Source of the DNA: Flavobacteriaceae bacterium
GTDB taxonomy: Bacteria > Bacteroidota > Bacteroidia > Flavobacteriales > Flavobacteriaceae
Assembly: GCA_024644745.1 (NCBI GenBank)
Contig: JAHEHF010000026.1
Location: 1-38,050 of the forward strand
Length of the DNA: 38,050 nt
Reading direction: 5' to 3'
The notes below the pieces were generated by a model. The model searched no databases and had not been told where the DNA came from. It saw nothing but the letters and a program-made list of their open reading frames with translations. Position numbers and translations under genes: made by a program. This document shows, piece by piece, positions 27,020-35,877 of the stretch; position 1 is the first letter of the stretch; every line of letters begins with the position of its first letter.

Positions 27020-27562
27020 TTACAATTGTCTTACAGCCTGTTTGAATTTATTACCGCAGCTTTCGTAATTTTCGCAGAGATCAGTGCCGGCTGCGGGTGA
27101 ATAAAGCACTGATTCAGCATCTCTGCATAATTTATATGCAATTTTCACTGCATCCTCTATGGCATCCGTTTCGATCATAAAATCAACGACGTTCCCGAAA
27201 GTCTCAATCAATTTATCATTATTTTTCCCCAGGCAAATGATGGCCTTCACCTTTTCATTGACAAGGGGGAGCAAAATATCGTAATCATTCACATTGCTTC
27301 CCCACACGATCCATACCGTTTCCTGCTCCATGCTCTCGAGTGCATAATAGGTGGCATTCACATTGCCGGCTTGTGCATCATTGATATACTGCGACCCATT
27401 GATCTTCAGTACCTTTTCGAGTCTGTGTTCCTCATTTTCAAAATCAGCAAGACAATTCCTTATGGTCTCTTTTCTGACCCTCATCAAATCGGACAGGGTA
27501 TTGGAGGCCATCGCGTTTTTAACGTTGAAATTTGTTTGTGATGCAAAAGATGCTATACTCAT
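27020..27562 (-). CDS. MurD-like protein reduced to the C-terminal domain, catalytic motifs altered
   Basis: This 180-residue frame sits exactly where murD belongs, between mraY and ftsW. It matches only the last part of flavobacterial MurD (normally about 445 residues): NAMASNTLSDLMRVRKETIR, EHRLEKVLKING and KVKAIICLG are well kept. The N-terminal UDP-binding domain and central ATPase domain are missing. The remaining active-site motifs are changed. The usual NDSKATN reads NDAQAGN (residues 61-67), the GGVDKGNDY loop reads WGSNVNDY, and SPACASFDLFENYEDRG reads SPAAGTDLCENYESCG (155-170). The Lys, Ser and Phe that hold D-glutamate in MurD are thus lost. A TAA lies directly upstream in frame, the start context is A-rich, and there are no internal stops. 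It is either a decaying remnant or a repurposed domain; it cannot be a D-glutamate ligase alone. Confidence 0.85.
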   Translation of the reverse strand: MSIASFASQTNFNVKNAMASNTLSDLMRVRKETIRNCLADFENEEHRLEKVLKINGSQYINDAQAGNVNATYYALESMEQETVWIVWGSNVNDYDILLPLVNEKVKAIICLGKNNDKLIETFGNVVDFMIETDAIEDAVKIAYKLCRDAESVLYSPAAGTDLCENYESCGNKFKQAVRQL

Positions 27563-27588
27563 TTACTTATGATTTATTATGAATTGAC

Positions 27589-28821
27589 TTATCTTACTTT
27601 TAATGTTAATATGGATATCACCGCCAGCAAAATGCCAACGATCCAGAATCTGGTCACGATCTTGCTTTCATGGTATCCTCTTTTTTGATAGTGATGATGC
27701 AGGGGTGACATTAGAAAAATTCTTTTCCCCTGACCCGTTTTTTTTCTGGTGTACTTGAAATATGAAACCTGAAGGACGACAGAAAGGTTCTCGGCTAAAA
27801 AGATCCCCGCCAGAATGGGAATAAGAAATTCCTTGCGGACCGACAAGGCCAGAACAGCGATCACTGCCCCAATCGTCAAACTTCCGGTATCTCCCATAAA
27901 AACTTGCGCTGGAAAAGTGTTGTACCATAAGAATCCCACCAATCCGCCCACAAAGGCACTAATGAAAATGGTCATTTCTCCTGAATTGGGTATGTACATG
28001 ACATTGAGGTAATCCGAAAAGATGATATTACCCGACACCCATGCAAAAATGGCAAGGGTCAGTACGATGATTGCCGAACTTCCTGCAGCAAGACCATCAA
28101 TTCCATCCGTAAGGTTGGCTCCGTTCGATACCGCGGTGATAATAAAAATAACCGCCAGCACGAAAATCAGCCAGACATAATCCTTGGCCTTATCACCCAT
28201 CCAGGTGATGAGTGTGGCATAATCGAATTCGTTGTTCTTTACAAAAGGAATTGTTGTTTTTGTCGATTTTTCAGCCTCCCCAAAACGGTTGGACGATACA
28301 GTCTGCGCCTGGCTGATCACGACTTCACCCTGGGGTAATTTTTCTTTGATCACCACATCAGGATTAAAATAAAGGACCAGCCCGACAAAAGTCCCGAGGG
28401 TGATCTGGCCAACGATCTTGAACCTGCCTTTGAGACCTTCCTTATTCTTTTTAAATATTTTGATATAATCATCTATGAAGCCTATGGCGCCCATCCAAAC
28501 CGTTGTAACGATCAAAATGATGATATAAATATTATCGAGTTTGGCCAACAAAAAGACTGGTATCAGTGTCGCCATGATAATGATCAATCCTCCCATGGTT
28601 GGGGTGCCCTTTTTTTGAACCTGCCCCTCAAGTCCGAGGTCCCGAATACTCTCACCAACCTGACGCCTCCTCAAAATATCAATGATCTTTCTTCCAAAAA
28701 TAGTGGAGATGAGCAGAGAGAACGCAAAAGCCATGGCAGACCTGAAGGATATGTATTGAAACAAACCGGCTCCGGGTATGCTGAAGTTTTCGTCTAAGAA
28801 TTCAAATAAATAATATAGCAT
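27589..28821 (-). CDS. mraY: Phospho-MurNAc-pentapeptide translocase MraY
   Basis: This 410-residue polytopic inner-membrane enzyme transfers phospho-MurNAc-pentapeptide from UDP to undecaprenyl phosphate, making lipid I. The aspartate motif GFIDDYIK, the [15 protein letters not shown] segment and the [12 protein letters not shown] histidine motif are all present. A long insertion (about residues 150-200, including [18 protein letters not shown]) is typical of Bacteroidetes MraY and makes it longer than the E. coli protein. It starts 9 nt after murE and is followed by the truncated murD after 26 nt. Its substrate requires MurC and MurD activity from elsewhere. Confidence 0.96.
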   Translation of the reverse strand: MLYYLFEFLDENFSIPGAGLFQYISFRSAMAFAFSLLISTIFGRKIIDILRRRQVGESIRDLGLEGQVQKKGTPTMGGLIIIMATLIPVFLLAKLDNIYIIILIVTTVWMGAIGFIDDYIKIFKKNKEGLKGRFKIVGQITLGTFVGLVLYFNPDVVIKEKLPQGEVVISQAQTVSSNRFGEAEKSTKTTIPFVKNNEFDYATLITWMGDKAKDYVWLIFVLAVIFIITAVSNGANLTDGIDGLAAGSSAIIVLTLAIFAWVSGNIIFSDYLNVMYIPNSGEMTIFISAFVGGLVGFLWYNTFPAQVFMGDTGSLTIGAVIAVLALSVRKEFLIPILAGIFLAENLSVVLQVSYFKYTRKKTGQGKRIFLMSPLHHHYQKRGYHESKIVTRFWIVGILLAVISILTLKVR

Positions 28822-28830
28822 TCTCTCGTT

Positions 28831-30294
28831 CTATTTGTTTAGTTCGGTTAAAATTTCGTTGGCAATTTTGTAATCGTCAAAATCAGCCCTTTGGTCGCCT
28901 ATGATCTGATAGGTTTCATGCCCCTTGCCTGCCACGAGTATGATATCCCCCGATTGAGCCAGTTTGCATGCTGTCTTTATGGCCTGTTTTCTATCTGTGA
29001 TCGAAATGGTCTTTTTATAATTCTCCGGCCTGACGCCGGCTTCCACCTCCTTGATAATGAGCTCAGGATCCTCTCCTCTCGGGTTATCCGAGGTAAAAAC
29101 CACTACATCACTCATACTCGAGGCAATATTTCCCATTTTCGGCCTTTTGGCCCTGTCTCTTTCTCCTCCGCATCCCACAACCGTGATCACTTGCTCATTA
29201 TAGGTTCTTATGGCATTGATCGTCTCCAGGACATTCTTCAGGGCATCCGGGGTATGTGCATAGTCAATGATGGCATTGATCCCTGATTTTGAAATCGCAT
29301 GTTGAAACCTTCCGTCAACATTGTCGAGATCACTTAGAATTCTAAGGTTATCTATTTTTTCCATGCCCATCAGATCCGCGGCAGCATAAATGGCCAAAAG
29401 ATTATAGGCATTGAATGTCCCAATAAGTTTGGTCCAGATCTCCTGCCCGTCAATATTCAATAAGAGCCCCTGAAATTGATTTTCCAGGATCTTGGCTTTA
29501 TAATCGGCTTGCGTTTTCAAGGCATAACCGTACTTTTTTGCATGAGTGTTCTGGAGCATGAAAGCACCGTTTTTATCGTCGAGATTGACCAGGGCAAATG
29601 CCTCAGAAGGCAACTGATCAAAAAATGTTTTTTTAACGTTGCGGTATTCGGCGAAACTCTTGTGGTAATCTAAATGATCATGGGTCAAATTGGTAAAAAT
29701 CCCTCCTTTAAAAGAAAGGCCGGCTGTTCTCTTCTGATGAATACCATGCGAACTCACCTCCATAAAGCAATGACTCACCTTCTGACTGACCATGTCACGC
29801 AAAACCCTGTTGATCGTCACAGAATCAGGAGTGGTATGGGTTGTGGGTAAAATTGTTCCCCCGATTTTTATTTTAATGGTTGAGATCAGACCACTTTTGT
29901 AACCTGCTTTTTCAAATTGATGGGCAAGAAGGGTGGCGATGGTAGTCTTTCCATTGGTTCCCGTGACCCCGATCAGTTCCAGCTCATCCGACGGATTGTC
30001 ATAAAAATTGGAGGCTACAATAGCCAGGGCCTCATTGCTGTCGGCAACCTCTGCATAGGTCACTCCCGGAGCAGTATGATCTGGCATCTCTTCGCATATG
30101 ACCACTGTGGCGCCTTTGGATATGGCCTTGTCAATAAAATCATGCCCGTCGAACTCAATTCCTTTCTGGGCCACGAACAAACCGTGTGGTGCCAGCTTCC
30201 GCGAATCGAATTCCACCGCCGAAACCAGCACATCCGTCGATCCTTTGACTGACATTACAGCTACTCCGTACAATATGTCCTTTAATTTTTTCAA
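28831..30294 (-). CDS. murE: UDP-MurNAc-L-Ala-D-Glu:meso-diaminopimelate ligase
   Basis: The 487-residue cytosolic Mur ligase adds the third amino acid to the UDP-MurNAc peptide. The ATP-binding loop TGTNGKTT is at residues 111-118, followed by the central TTHTTPDS and HDHLDYHKSF segments. The C-terminal domain has the DNPR motif (FTSDNPRGEDP), which in MurE marks specificity for meso-diaminopimelate over lysine. Length is normal and all motifs look intact, in contrast to the MurD remnant two genes downstream. It starts 1 nt after the ftsI stop. Confidence 0.97.
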   Translation of the reverse strand: MKKLKDILYGVAVMSVKGSTDVLVSAVEFDSRKLAPHGLFVAQKGIEFDGHDFIDKAISKGATVVICEEMPDHTAPGVTYAEVADSNEALAIVASNFYDNPSDELELIGVTGTNGKTTIATLLAHQFEKAGYKSGLISTIKIKIGGTILPTTHTTPDSVTINRVLRDMVSQKVSHCFMEVSSHGIHQKRTAGLSFKGGIFTNLTHDHLDYHKSFAEYRNVKKTFFDQLPSEAFALVNLDDKNGAFMLQNTHAKKYGYALKTQADYKAKILENQFQGLLLNIDGQEIWTKLIGTFNAYNLLAIYAAADLMGMEKIDNLRILSDLDNVDGRFQHAISKSGINAIIDYAHTPDALKNVLETINAIRTYNEQVITVVGCGGERDRAKRPKMGNIASSMSDVVVFTSDNPRGEDPELIIKEVEAGVRPENYKKTISITDRKQAIKTACKLAQSGDIILVAGKGHETYQIIGDQRADFDDYKIANEILTELNK

Positions 30295-30295
30295 A

Positions 30296-32272
30296 TTATG
30301 ACAATTCCAGTTTAATGACCTCCCCCTTTTTCAAAGGCGAGCCCGCTTTGACAGATTGGTTCTTCACCTTTCCTATTCCTTTAATACTCACCCGGTAACC
30401 CATATTCTCAAGTAAGGAAACAGCATCCATTCCTGCCATATTCCTCACGTCAGGAACCTTGCTGTGTGCTGCATTTGCCTTTTTATAATAGGCTTCGTAT
30501 TCCTGATCTACGTCCTGAACATTTGCTGCGTAATCCACTTCTTCGACCACGGGTGTATCCGAATATATTTTTCTTGCGATGCTTTGAAAAACCGGAGCTG
30601 CCACAATATTTCCGTAATAACCGGTCTTCTTGTTTGGTTTGTGGATCACGACGATACAACTGTACTTCGGTTCATCGGCCGGAAAGTAACCCACAAAGGA
30701 AGATATGTACTGGGTCTCATCAGTCCAGTATTCAGTCTGACAAGTGCCTGTTTTTCCAGCCATGGAGAAATTCTTGTCATATATATTGTCAGCCGTGCCC
30801 CTCTTTACAACATTGAGCATCATTTCCTTGACCTTATCGATCGTCTCCTGAGAACAGATTTTAGGATGCATTACTTCCTTTTCGAATTTTGTCACCGTAC
30901 TTCCCTGGGCCCTGATTTCTTTGACAAATCTTGGCTTAACCATTTCCCCGTTGTTGGCAATGGCATTGTAAAAAGTCAGGGTTTGCAAAGGAGTAAACGA
31001 AACTCCATAACCATAAGCCATCCAAGGCAAGGAAAGCCCGTTCCATGAATTCTTATCGCTGGGATCAGGAATTTTTGGCTGCCCCTCACCTTTGATCGGC
31101 AATCCGATTTTCTGGCCCACGTTCATTCGTTCAAGTCCGGCTATAAATTTTTCCGGCTGATCTGCGTAATGTTCGTTGATGATCTTTACGATGCCCACAT
31201 TCGAAGAAACCTCGAAAACCCTTGCAGCTGATATTTTTCCATAGCCGCCATGGTGCGAGTCCCTGACAGGTTTACCATGGAATCTGATCACTCCCTTTTC
31301 GGTATCAATGACCTCTGAGGTATCAATGACCTGATCCTCCAGGGCCACAACCATCCCCATTAGTTTAAAAGTAGATCCCGGTTCATGGGATTCATAAATG
31401 GCATAGTTACGCTGCTCAAAGTAAGTTCCTTTGCTGGTTCGTCCTAAATTAGAGATCGCCTTGACCTCTCCCGATTTGGAATCCATGACCACAACCGAAC
31501 CGTGATCAGCCTCAAATTTCTCAAGCTGCGCCAGCAAGGCATGATGCGCAACATCCTGAATTTTTAAATCAATGGTGGTTATGATATCCTTTCCGTCTAT
31601 AGGTTCTATTTCGTTGTTGTCATTGAGTGGTTTCCATTGCCCTTTGGCAATTTTTTGCTTGAGCCTTTTCCCTTTTTTACCACGTAAAAATTCATAAAAA
31701 CTGCCTTCTATGCCCACACGGCCTCGATAATCATCATAACCCACGGCGCGCTCTGCTATTTTACCTATGGGATGTTCTCTTACGGTTCGCTGCTCTACGA
31801 TGAAACCCCCGCGGTATGCCCCCAGTTTAAAAATCGGAAACTGCTTTAATTTTTGGTATTCAGTGTAGCTCAAGTTCCTTGTAATGAACAAATACCTGTT
31901 TTTGTTGGCCCTGGCCTTGCGAATTTTATTTTCGTAATACCCGGCTGATTTACCCAGCATTTCAGAAAGCGAAACACTCAGTCCTTTGATGCCATTTTCA
32001 AAATCTTCATCCGAAACGGTGACCACATCCATCCTGATGTCAAATCTGGATACTGAGGTAGCCAGCAAACTACCGTCGGCCGTATAAACACTACCCCTGT
32101 TGGCCGCTATTTCAAAGGTCTTTACGGTTCCCTGTTCAGCTTGAGCCCGATAAGCATCCCCGTCTACGTATTCAATCTGGATCAATTGGTAGATGATCGC
32201 CAGGGCAAACAAAAAAAGAAACCCGGTCAGGAGATAGAGTTTGTTTAATATTTGTTTCTTTTCAACAGCCAT
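30296..32272 (-). CDS. ftsI: Division-specific class B penicillin-binding protein with PASTA domain
   Basis: This 658-residue bitopic transpeptidase crosslinks septal peptidoglycan. An N-terminal membrane helix (about residues 13-33) precedes the dimerisation/pedestal domain. The transpeptidase domain has the active-site Ser300 in GSTFK (Lys303), the SSN motif at 356-358 and KTG at 507-509. A single PASTA domain occupies about residues 598-658 (VPDVRNMAGMDAVSLLENMG region). The C-terminal PASTA makes it resemble the division PBPs of Bacteroidetes and Gram-positives rather than E. coli FtsI. It works with FtsW. Tight spacing places it between ftsL (2 nt) and murE (1 nt). Confidence 0.96.
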   Translation of the reverse strand: MAVEKKQILNKLYLLTGFLFLFALAIIYQLIQIEYVDGDAYRAQAEQGTVKTFEIAANRGSVYTADGSLLATSVSRFDIRMDVVTVSDEDFENGIKGLSVSLSEMLGKSAGYYENKIRKARANKNRYLFITRNLSYTEYQKLKQFPIFKLGAYRGGFIVEQRTVREHPIGKIAERAVGYDDYRGRVGIEGSFYEFLRGKKGKRLKQKIAKGQWKPLNDNNEIEPIDGKDIITTIDLKIQDVAHHALLAQLEKFEADHGSVVVMDSKSGEVKAISNLGRTSKGTYFEQRNYAIYESHEPGSTFKLMGMVVALEDQVIDTSEVIDTEKGVIRFHGKPVRDSHHGGYGKISAARVFEVSSNVGIVKIINEHYADQPEKFIAGLERMNVGQKIGLPIKGEGQPKIPDPSDKNSWNGLSLPWMAYGYGVSFTPLQTLTFYNAIANNGEMVKPRFVKEIRAQGSTVTKFEKEVMHPKICSQETIDKVKEMMLNVVKRGTADNIYDKNFSMAGKTGTCQTEYWTDETQYISSFVGYFPADEPKYSCIVVIHKPNKKTGYYGNIVAAPVFQSIARKIYSDTPVVEEVDYAANVQDVDQEYEAYYKKANAAHSKVPDVRNMAGMDAVSLLENMGYRVSIKGIGKVKNQSVKAGSPLKKGEVIKLELS

Positions 32273-32274
32273 GA

Positions 32275-32601
32275 TTATTTGGTAATTCTTACTTTAATTT
32301 TTTGAGCAGGGGTCTGTGATACATACAATCCATTATCTGCAAGCCTTTTTGATATACTCGATTCCATTTTGAGTTTCATCAGATCAGACCGGGTTGCCAC
32401 AAACTGTGAATAAAGCTTTCTTTTCTCTTTGTTGAGCGTGGCGATCTTTTGTACTTTCCTGTCTATCTGATGGGAACTTGTGATCATCAGCAAGGCCAGA
32501 ACGGTGAGAAAGATGATAAAGCCCCAGTTCTTCTTCGCATCTTCATCAACCAGAAATTTACCTTTGAGTATGTTGTAAAGAGTTTGTTTGACTTTTGACA
32601 T
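32275..32601 (-). CDS. ftsL: FtsL-like divisome protein
   Basis: The 108-residue bitopic protein has an N-terminal cytoplasmic tail of about 26 residues and one transmembrane helix (about 27-42). A charged, coiled-coil-like periplasmic helix follows, up to about residue 85. Sequence similarity to other FtsL proteins is always low; size, topology and position between rsmH and ftsI support the call. It would pair with an FtsB-like protein and FtsQ to activate FtsW-FtsI. Confidence 0.85.
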   Translation of the reverse strand: MSKVKQTLYNILKGKFLVDEDAKKNWGFIIFLTVLALLMITSSHQIDRKVQKIATLNKEKRKLYSQFVATRSDLMKLKMESSISKRLADNGLYVSQTPAQKIKVRITK

Positions 32602-32622
32602 TTTTCTTTTGACCTGATTTGA

Positions 32623-33519
32623 TTAATTCTTTTCTGCTATTCTTAATTTGGCACTCCTGGCTCTGTTATTTAATTTGATTTCATCGGTTGTGGGCAGAAT
32701 CAACTTTCCCACTTTTTTAAAAGGAACACTTACGTTCCCGTAAAAATCCTTTTCCGGCTCTCCTTCAAACAACCCAAACTGAATAAATCTTTTTACCAGC
32801 CGGTCTTCCAGGGAATGGTAAGAGATTACACTTAACCTCCCTTTTTCATTGAGCAGCTCAGGCGTCTGCATTAAAAACTCCTTCAGGGCCTGCATCTCCT
32901 GATTCACCTCAATCCTGACGGCCTGAAATATCTGTGCCAGTATTTTATGTTCTTTGGGCTTGGGTAAAAATTTTTTCAAAACCTCTTTTAATTGAAAACT
33001 TGTTTTTATTTGATTTTCGGACCTTGACCTGACAATTGTACCCGCCAGTACCCGTGAATTCCTCAATTCACCATATTCAAACAACACCCGGGCCAATTCC
33101 TTTTCGTCATAATGATTGATTACCTCATAAGCAGAAACCCCGCCATCTGTATCCATTCTCATATCAAGGGCAGCATCAAATCGGGTTGAAAAGCCCCTCT
33201 CGGCACTATCAAACTGATGCGATGAGACACCAAGGTCAGCCAAAATCCCATCAACTTTTTTTATTCCGAACAAACGAAGAAATCTTTTGATATACCTGAA
33301 ATTCTGAGGGATCAGTGTAAACCTGCTGTCCTCAATCTCGTTTGCAAGGGCATCCTTGTCCTGATCAAAGGCAAACAATTTACCACCTGGCCCCAGGCGC
33401 CTGAGAATTTCCTTTGAATGACCCCCTCCGCCAAAAGTCACATCAACATAAACCCCATCTGGTTTGATTTTTAGACCATCAACACTTTCAAAGAGCAATA
33501 CCGGATCATGATAACTCAT
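32623..33519 (-). CDS. rsmH: 16S rRNA (cytosine1402-N4)-methyltransferase
   Basis: RsmH (MraW) methylates C1402 of 16S rRNA, using S-adenosylmethionine bound by VTFGGGGHSKEIL and FAFDQDKDA. The motifs DGILADLGVSSHQFD, RGFSTRFDAALDMRMD, and the late VISYHSLEDRLVKRF complete the family. The ATG at 33519 gives 298 residues with the usual MSYHDPVLL start. An ATG four codons upstream (33531) is also possible. Either start overlaps the end of mraZ, so the two are translationally coupled. Confidence 0.96.
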   Translation of the reverse strand: MSYHDPVLLFESVDGLKIKPDGVYVDVTFGGGGHSKEILRRLGPGGKLFAFDQDKDALANEIEDSRFTLIPQNFRYIKRFLRLFGIKKVDGILADLGVSSHQFDSAERGFSTRFDAALDMRMDTDGGVSAYEVINHYDEKELARVLFEYGELRNSRVLAGTIVRSRSENQIKTSFQLKEVLKKFLPKPKEHKILAQIFQAVRIEVNQEMQALKEFLMQTPELLNEKGRLSVISYHSLEDRLVKRFIQFGLFEGEPEKDFYGNVSVPFKKVGKLILPTTDEIKLNNRARSAKLRIAEKN

Positions 33520-33979
33520 TGTCGTCGTCATTTACATTTCCCATGACGTCTTCTGCCAGATCCGCAAAATCAATTGTAGCATCATCAATAGCCTTTTCAT
33601 ACTTTTGCTTATCCCATATCTCAATGATATTCACTGATGAGGAAAGAACAACTTCCTTGGAGATTCCAGAGAAAAGATGCAAATCTTTTGGTATCAGCAT
33701 CCTTCCTGACACATCCAGTTCAACCACTTTTACCCCGGCAGTAAACCTTCGAATAAAATCATTGTTCTTCTTCACGAATCTGTTCAACTTGTTTACCTTT
33801 GCCATCATGGCTTCCCATTCTTTCATCGGATACAATTCCAAACAGGGCTGAAAAACAGAGCGCTTTAACACAAAACCATCCTGTAGAATACTGGACAGCT
33901 GTTTCTTAAGAGGAGACGGCAGCATCAAACGTCCTTTGACGTCAGCTTTGCATTCATATGTGCCTATTAAATTTACCAC
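33506..33979 (-). CDS. mraZ: Transcriptional regulator MraZ
   Basis: This 157-residue DNA-binding regulator has two AbrB-like repeats: GTYECKADVKGRLMLPSPLK at the N-terminus and VELDVSGRMLIPKDLH in the second half. MraZ binds tandem GTGG-type boxes before its own gene and adjusts the dcw operon. The start codon appears to be GTG at 33977-33979, because an in-frame TAG lies only four codons upstream and no ATG fits the conserved N-terminus. The tail is acidic (NVNDDDNELS) and overlaps rsmH. Two boxes of the operator type overlap the start itself. Confidence 0.95.
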   Translation of the reverse strand: MVNLIGTYECKADVKGRLMLPSPLKKQLSSILQDGFVLKRSVFQPCLELYPMKEWEAMMAKVNKLNRFVKKNNDFIRRFTAGVKVVELDVSGRMLIPKDLHLFSGISKEVVLSSSVNIIEIWDKQKYEKAIDDATIDFADLAEDVMGNVNDDDNELS

Positions 33980-33989
33980 CGGATCCCAC
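33974..33989 (-). promoter_or_regulatory. Second pair of MraZ-type boxes over the mraZ start
   Basis: On the minus strand GTGGGATCCG is followed directly by GTGGTAAATT, two GTGG(T/G)A boxes exactly 10 bp apart; the second includes the GTG start codon. The spacing to the upstream triplet is 41 bp, about four helical turns. The boxes match the triplet in sequence, but their use is inferred. Confidence 0.45.
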
Positions 33990-34008
33990 TAAGTTTGATT
34001 AATTATGA

Positions 34009-34016
34009 CAAATATA
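34009..34016 (-). promoter_or_regulatory. -7 promoter element of the dcw operon
   Basis: On the minus strand TATATTTG matches TAnnTTTG, 29 nt before the GTG start of mraZ. No TTTG is found at -33. That position is covered by the GTGGTAAAAA boxes, so bound MraZ would lie over the -33 region. Confidence 0.6.
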
Positions 34017-34020
34017 AAGA

Positions 34021-34050
34021 ATTTTACCACTTTTTACCATTTTTTACCAC
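34021..34050 (-). promoter_or_regulatory. MraZ operator: three 10-bp repeats
   Basis: On the minus strand GTGGTAAAAA, ATGGTAAAAA and GTGGTAAAAT lie in tandem with an exact 10-bp period. Known MraZ operators are tandem GTGG/TGGG-type boxes at the same spacing just before mraZ, so autoregulation of the operon is likely. Confidence 0.75.
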
Positions 34051-34211
34051 TTTGTTGATAACTTTCTTTATATTCGTCTAAGTAATTGATTAAATGAGAC
34101 TTAAAATGATGAAGGATTTTTTATTCAAATTAATTTGAACTAATGAAGAGAAAATTAGTACTTTGAAACAAATTATATAAATTTGCAAATCGATAAGCAA
34201 TTAGATCGTAA

Positions 34212-34982
34212 ATGAAATATACCCTTAAAAAAGAAGGTGACTACTCCTACTTAGAATCTGGAACGGGTACACCTCTAATTATTCTTCATGGCCTAATGGG
34301 AAATTTAAGTAATTTCGACGGGGTTTTTGATCATTTTTCAGATTTGGGATACCAGGTAATCATGCCAGAACTCCCTTTGTATTCGATGCCGATTTTAAAA
34401 ACAAATGTCAAAAGTTTGTCGAAATTCATTAAGGATTTCGTCAAACACAAAGGTCTGGAACAATACATTTTAATGGGTAATTCACTGGGGGGTCACATCG
34501 CATTGTTTCACACCAAATTAAACCCGAAGAACGTCATTGGACTGGTTCTCACAGGCAGCTCGGGCCTTTATGAGAATTCCATGGGTGAAAGCTACCCTAA
34601 AAGAGGGGATTACGAGTATATCAAGAAAAAAACACAGGATGTTTTTTACGATCCTGAAATTGCGACCAAGAAAGTGGTTGACGATGTGTTTGAAACCCTG
34701 AACAACAGGAACAGACTGATCAGAACCATCGCCATTGCCAAAAGTGCCATCAGGCATAATATGGCCAAAGACCTTCCAAAAATGAAAGTCCCTACCTGCC
34801 TGATCTGGGGTAAAAACGACACGGTCACACCGCCTGAAGTTGCTAAAGAATTCCATAAATTGCTTCCGAATTCAGAACTGCACTGGATAGACAAATGTGG
34901 CCATGCTCCTATGATGGAGCGCCCCGATGAGTTCAATAATTCATTGGAGCCCTGGCTGACAAAAAATTTTATGGCAAAATAG
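34212..34982 (+). CDS. Alpha/beta-fold hydrolase
   Basis: The 256-residue cytosolic hydrolase has the oxyanion-hole motif HGLMG (residues 26-30), the nucleophile elbow GNSLGG with Ser91, the acid in GKNDTVTP (Asp203) and His231 in CGHAPMMERP. This is a complete catalytic triad of the family that includes carboxylesterases and C-C bond hydrolases. The substrate cannot be told. The gene is divergent from mraZ with a 232-bp gap. A weak promoter (TTTG 34134-34137, 20 nt, then TACTTTG ending at 34165) may serve it. A LytTR regulator follows after 43 bp on the same strand. Confidence 0.87.
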   Translation: MKYTLKKEGDYSYLESGTGTPLIILHGLMGNLSNFDGVFDHFSDLGYQVIMPELPLYSMPILKTNVKSLSKFIKDFVKHKGLEQYILMGNSLGGHIALFHTKLNPKNVIGLVLTGSSGLYENSMGESYPKRGDYEYIKKKTQDVFYDPEIATKKVVDDVFETLNNRNRLIRTIAIAKSAIRHNMAKDLPKMKVPTCLIWGKNDTVTPPEVAKEFHKLLPNSELHWIDKCGHAPMMERPDEFNNSLEPWLTKNFMAK

Positions 34983-35025
34983 TTTTTGCCTGTTTTTTGT
35001 TTGACTAATAGAACTTGTTGTACAG

Positions 35026-35790
35026 ATGACTTTGCCTTTTCGAAATGAAAAATGGATACTCGTAATGATAACGGGTTTATTCATGTTTTTAGTTCTTTTC
35101 TTTTACAAAGGGTTTAATATTGAGCAGGGCGATTCGTTCAGCGGCCACAACCTTTTTACGAGAAGTCTTGCTTTTGCAATCACAACCTCCCTTACGTTTT
35201 GGTTTAATGAATTTTTCATCGGGCTCCGAATTAAAAAACATAAAAAAATACACCTCTTCTTATGGCGCGTCTGGGAAATTTTTATAGCGGGAAACCTTGT
35301 TTTTCTTGTCTATAATTATTTTTGGCAAGGCACTGAATTTTACTGGTCCAGTTATTTCCTTCTGCTTTTTGAATTTTTTTTCGTCATGGTCGTCCCCTTG
35401 CTGATCTATGAAATCTGGCAGCGAAATATGCCACGCAAAACAAGTAAAGAAAGCTATACATTTAGATCACAAAACCAAAAGGAAAAGATTATGATCTTGA
35501 CTGATGATATCCTGTACCTGACTTCGGAGGACAACTACGTTGAAATTTTTTATCTGTCGGGGTCAGGCATCAAAAGTGAAATTCTCAGAAATACACTTAA
35601 AAACATCGAGGAACAACTTCCCGAAAACTCAGACCTTCACCGTTGTCACAGAAGCTACATGGTGAATTTCAGGCAAATCACAAAACTTCACGGTAAAAAC
35701 AGAAAACTGTTGCTGACCCTTAAAGGAGGTCTCGAAATACCGGTTTCAGACAAGTACAGGCAAAAATTCACAGATTGGATGAAAGACTGA
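35026..35790 (+). CDS. Membrane-anchored LytTR-domain transcriptional regulator
   Basis: This 254-residue protein has about four transmembrane helices in its first 130 residues (around 10-30, 45-65, 78-98 and 105-130). A short basic linker follows, then a C-terminal LytTR DNA-binding domain (about 150-252). The LytTR landmarks are DILYLTSEDNYVEIFY, ILRNTLKNIEEQLP, HRCHRSYMVNFRQI and PVSDKYRQKF. There is no response-receiver domain, so the signal presumably comes through the membrane part. The genes directly downstream (serine hydrolase and a secreted protein) are likely targets, by position only. Confidence 0.87.
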   Translation: MTLPFRNEKWILVMITGLFMFLVLFFYKGFNIEQGDSFSGHNLFTRSLAFAITTSLTFWFNEFFIGLRIKKHKKIHLFLWRVWEIFIAGNLVFLVYNYFWQGTEFYWSSYFLLLFEFFFVMVVPLLIYEIWQRNMPRKTSKESYTFRSQNQKEKIMILTDDILYLTSEDNYVEIFYLSGSGIKSEILRNTLKNIEEQLPENSDLHRCHRSYMVNFRQITKLHGKNRKLLLTLKGGLEIPVSDKYRQKFTDWMKD

Positions 35791-35877
35791 TTTAGACCTT
35801 ATTTGAATTTTTCATCCCTTTCAAGTAAACTTTTTTAGTTTTAATATGGGTTATTCTATCTTCGTAAAAAAGTTAAA

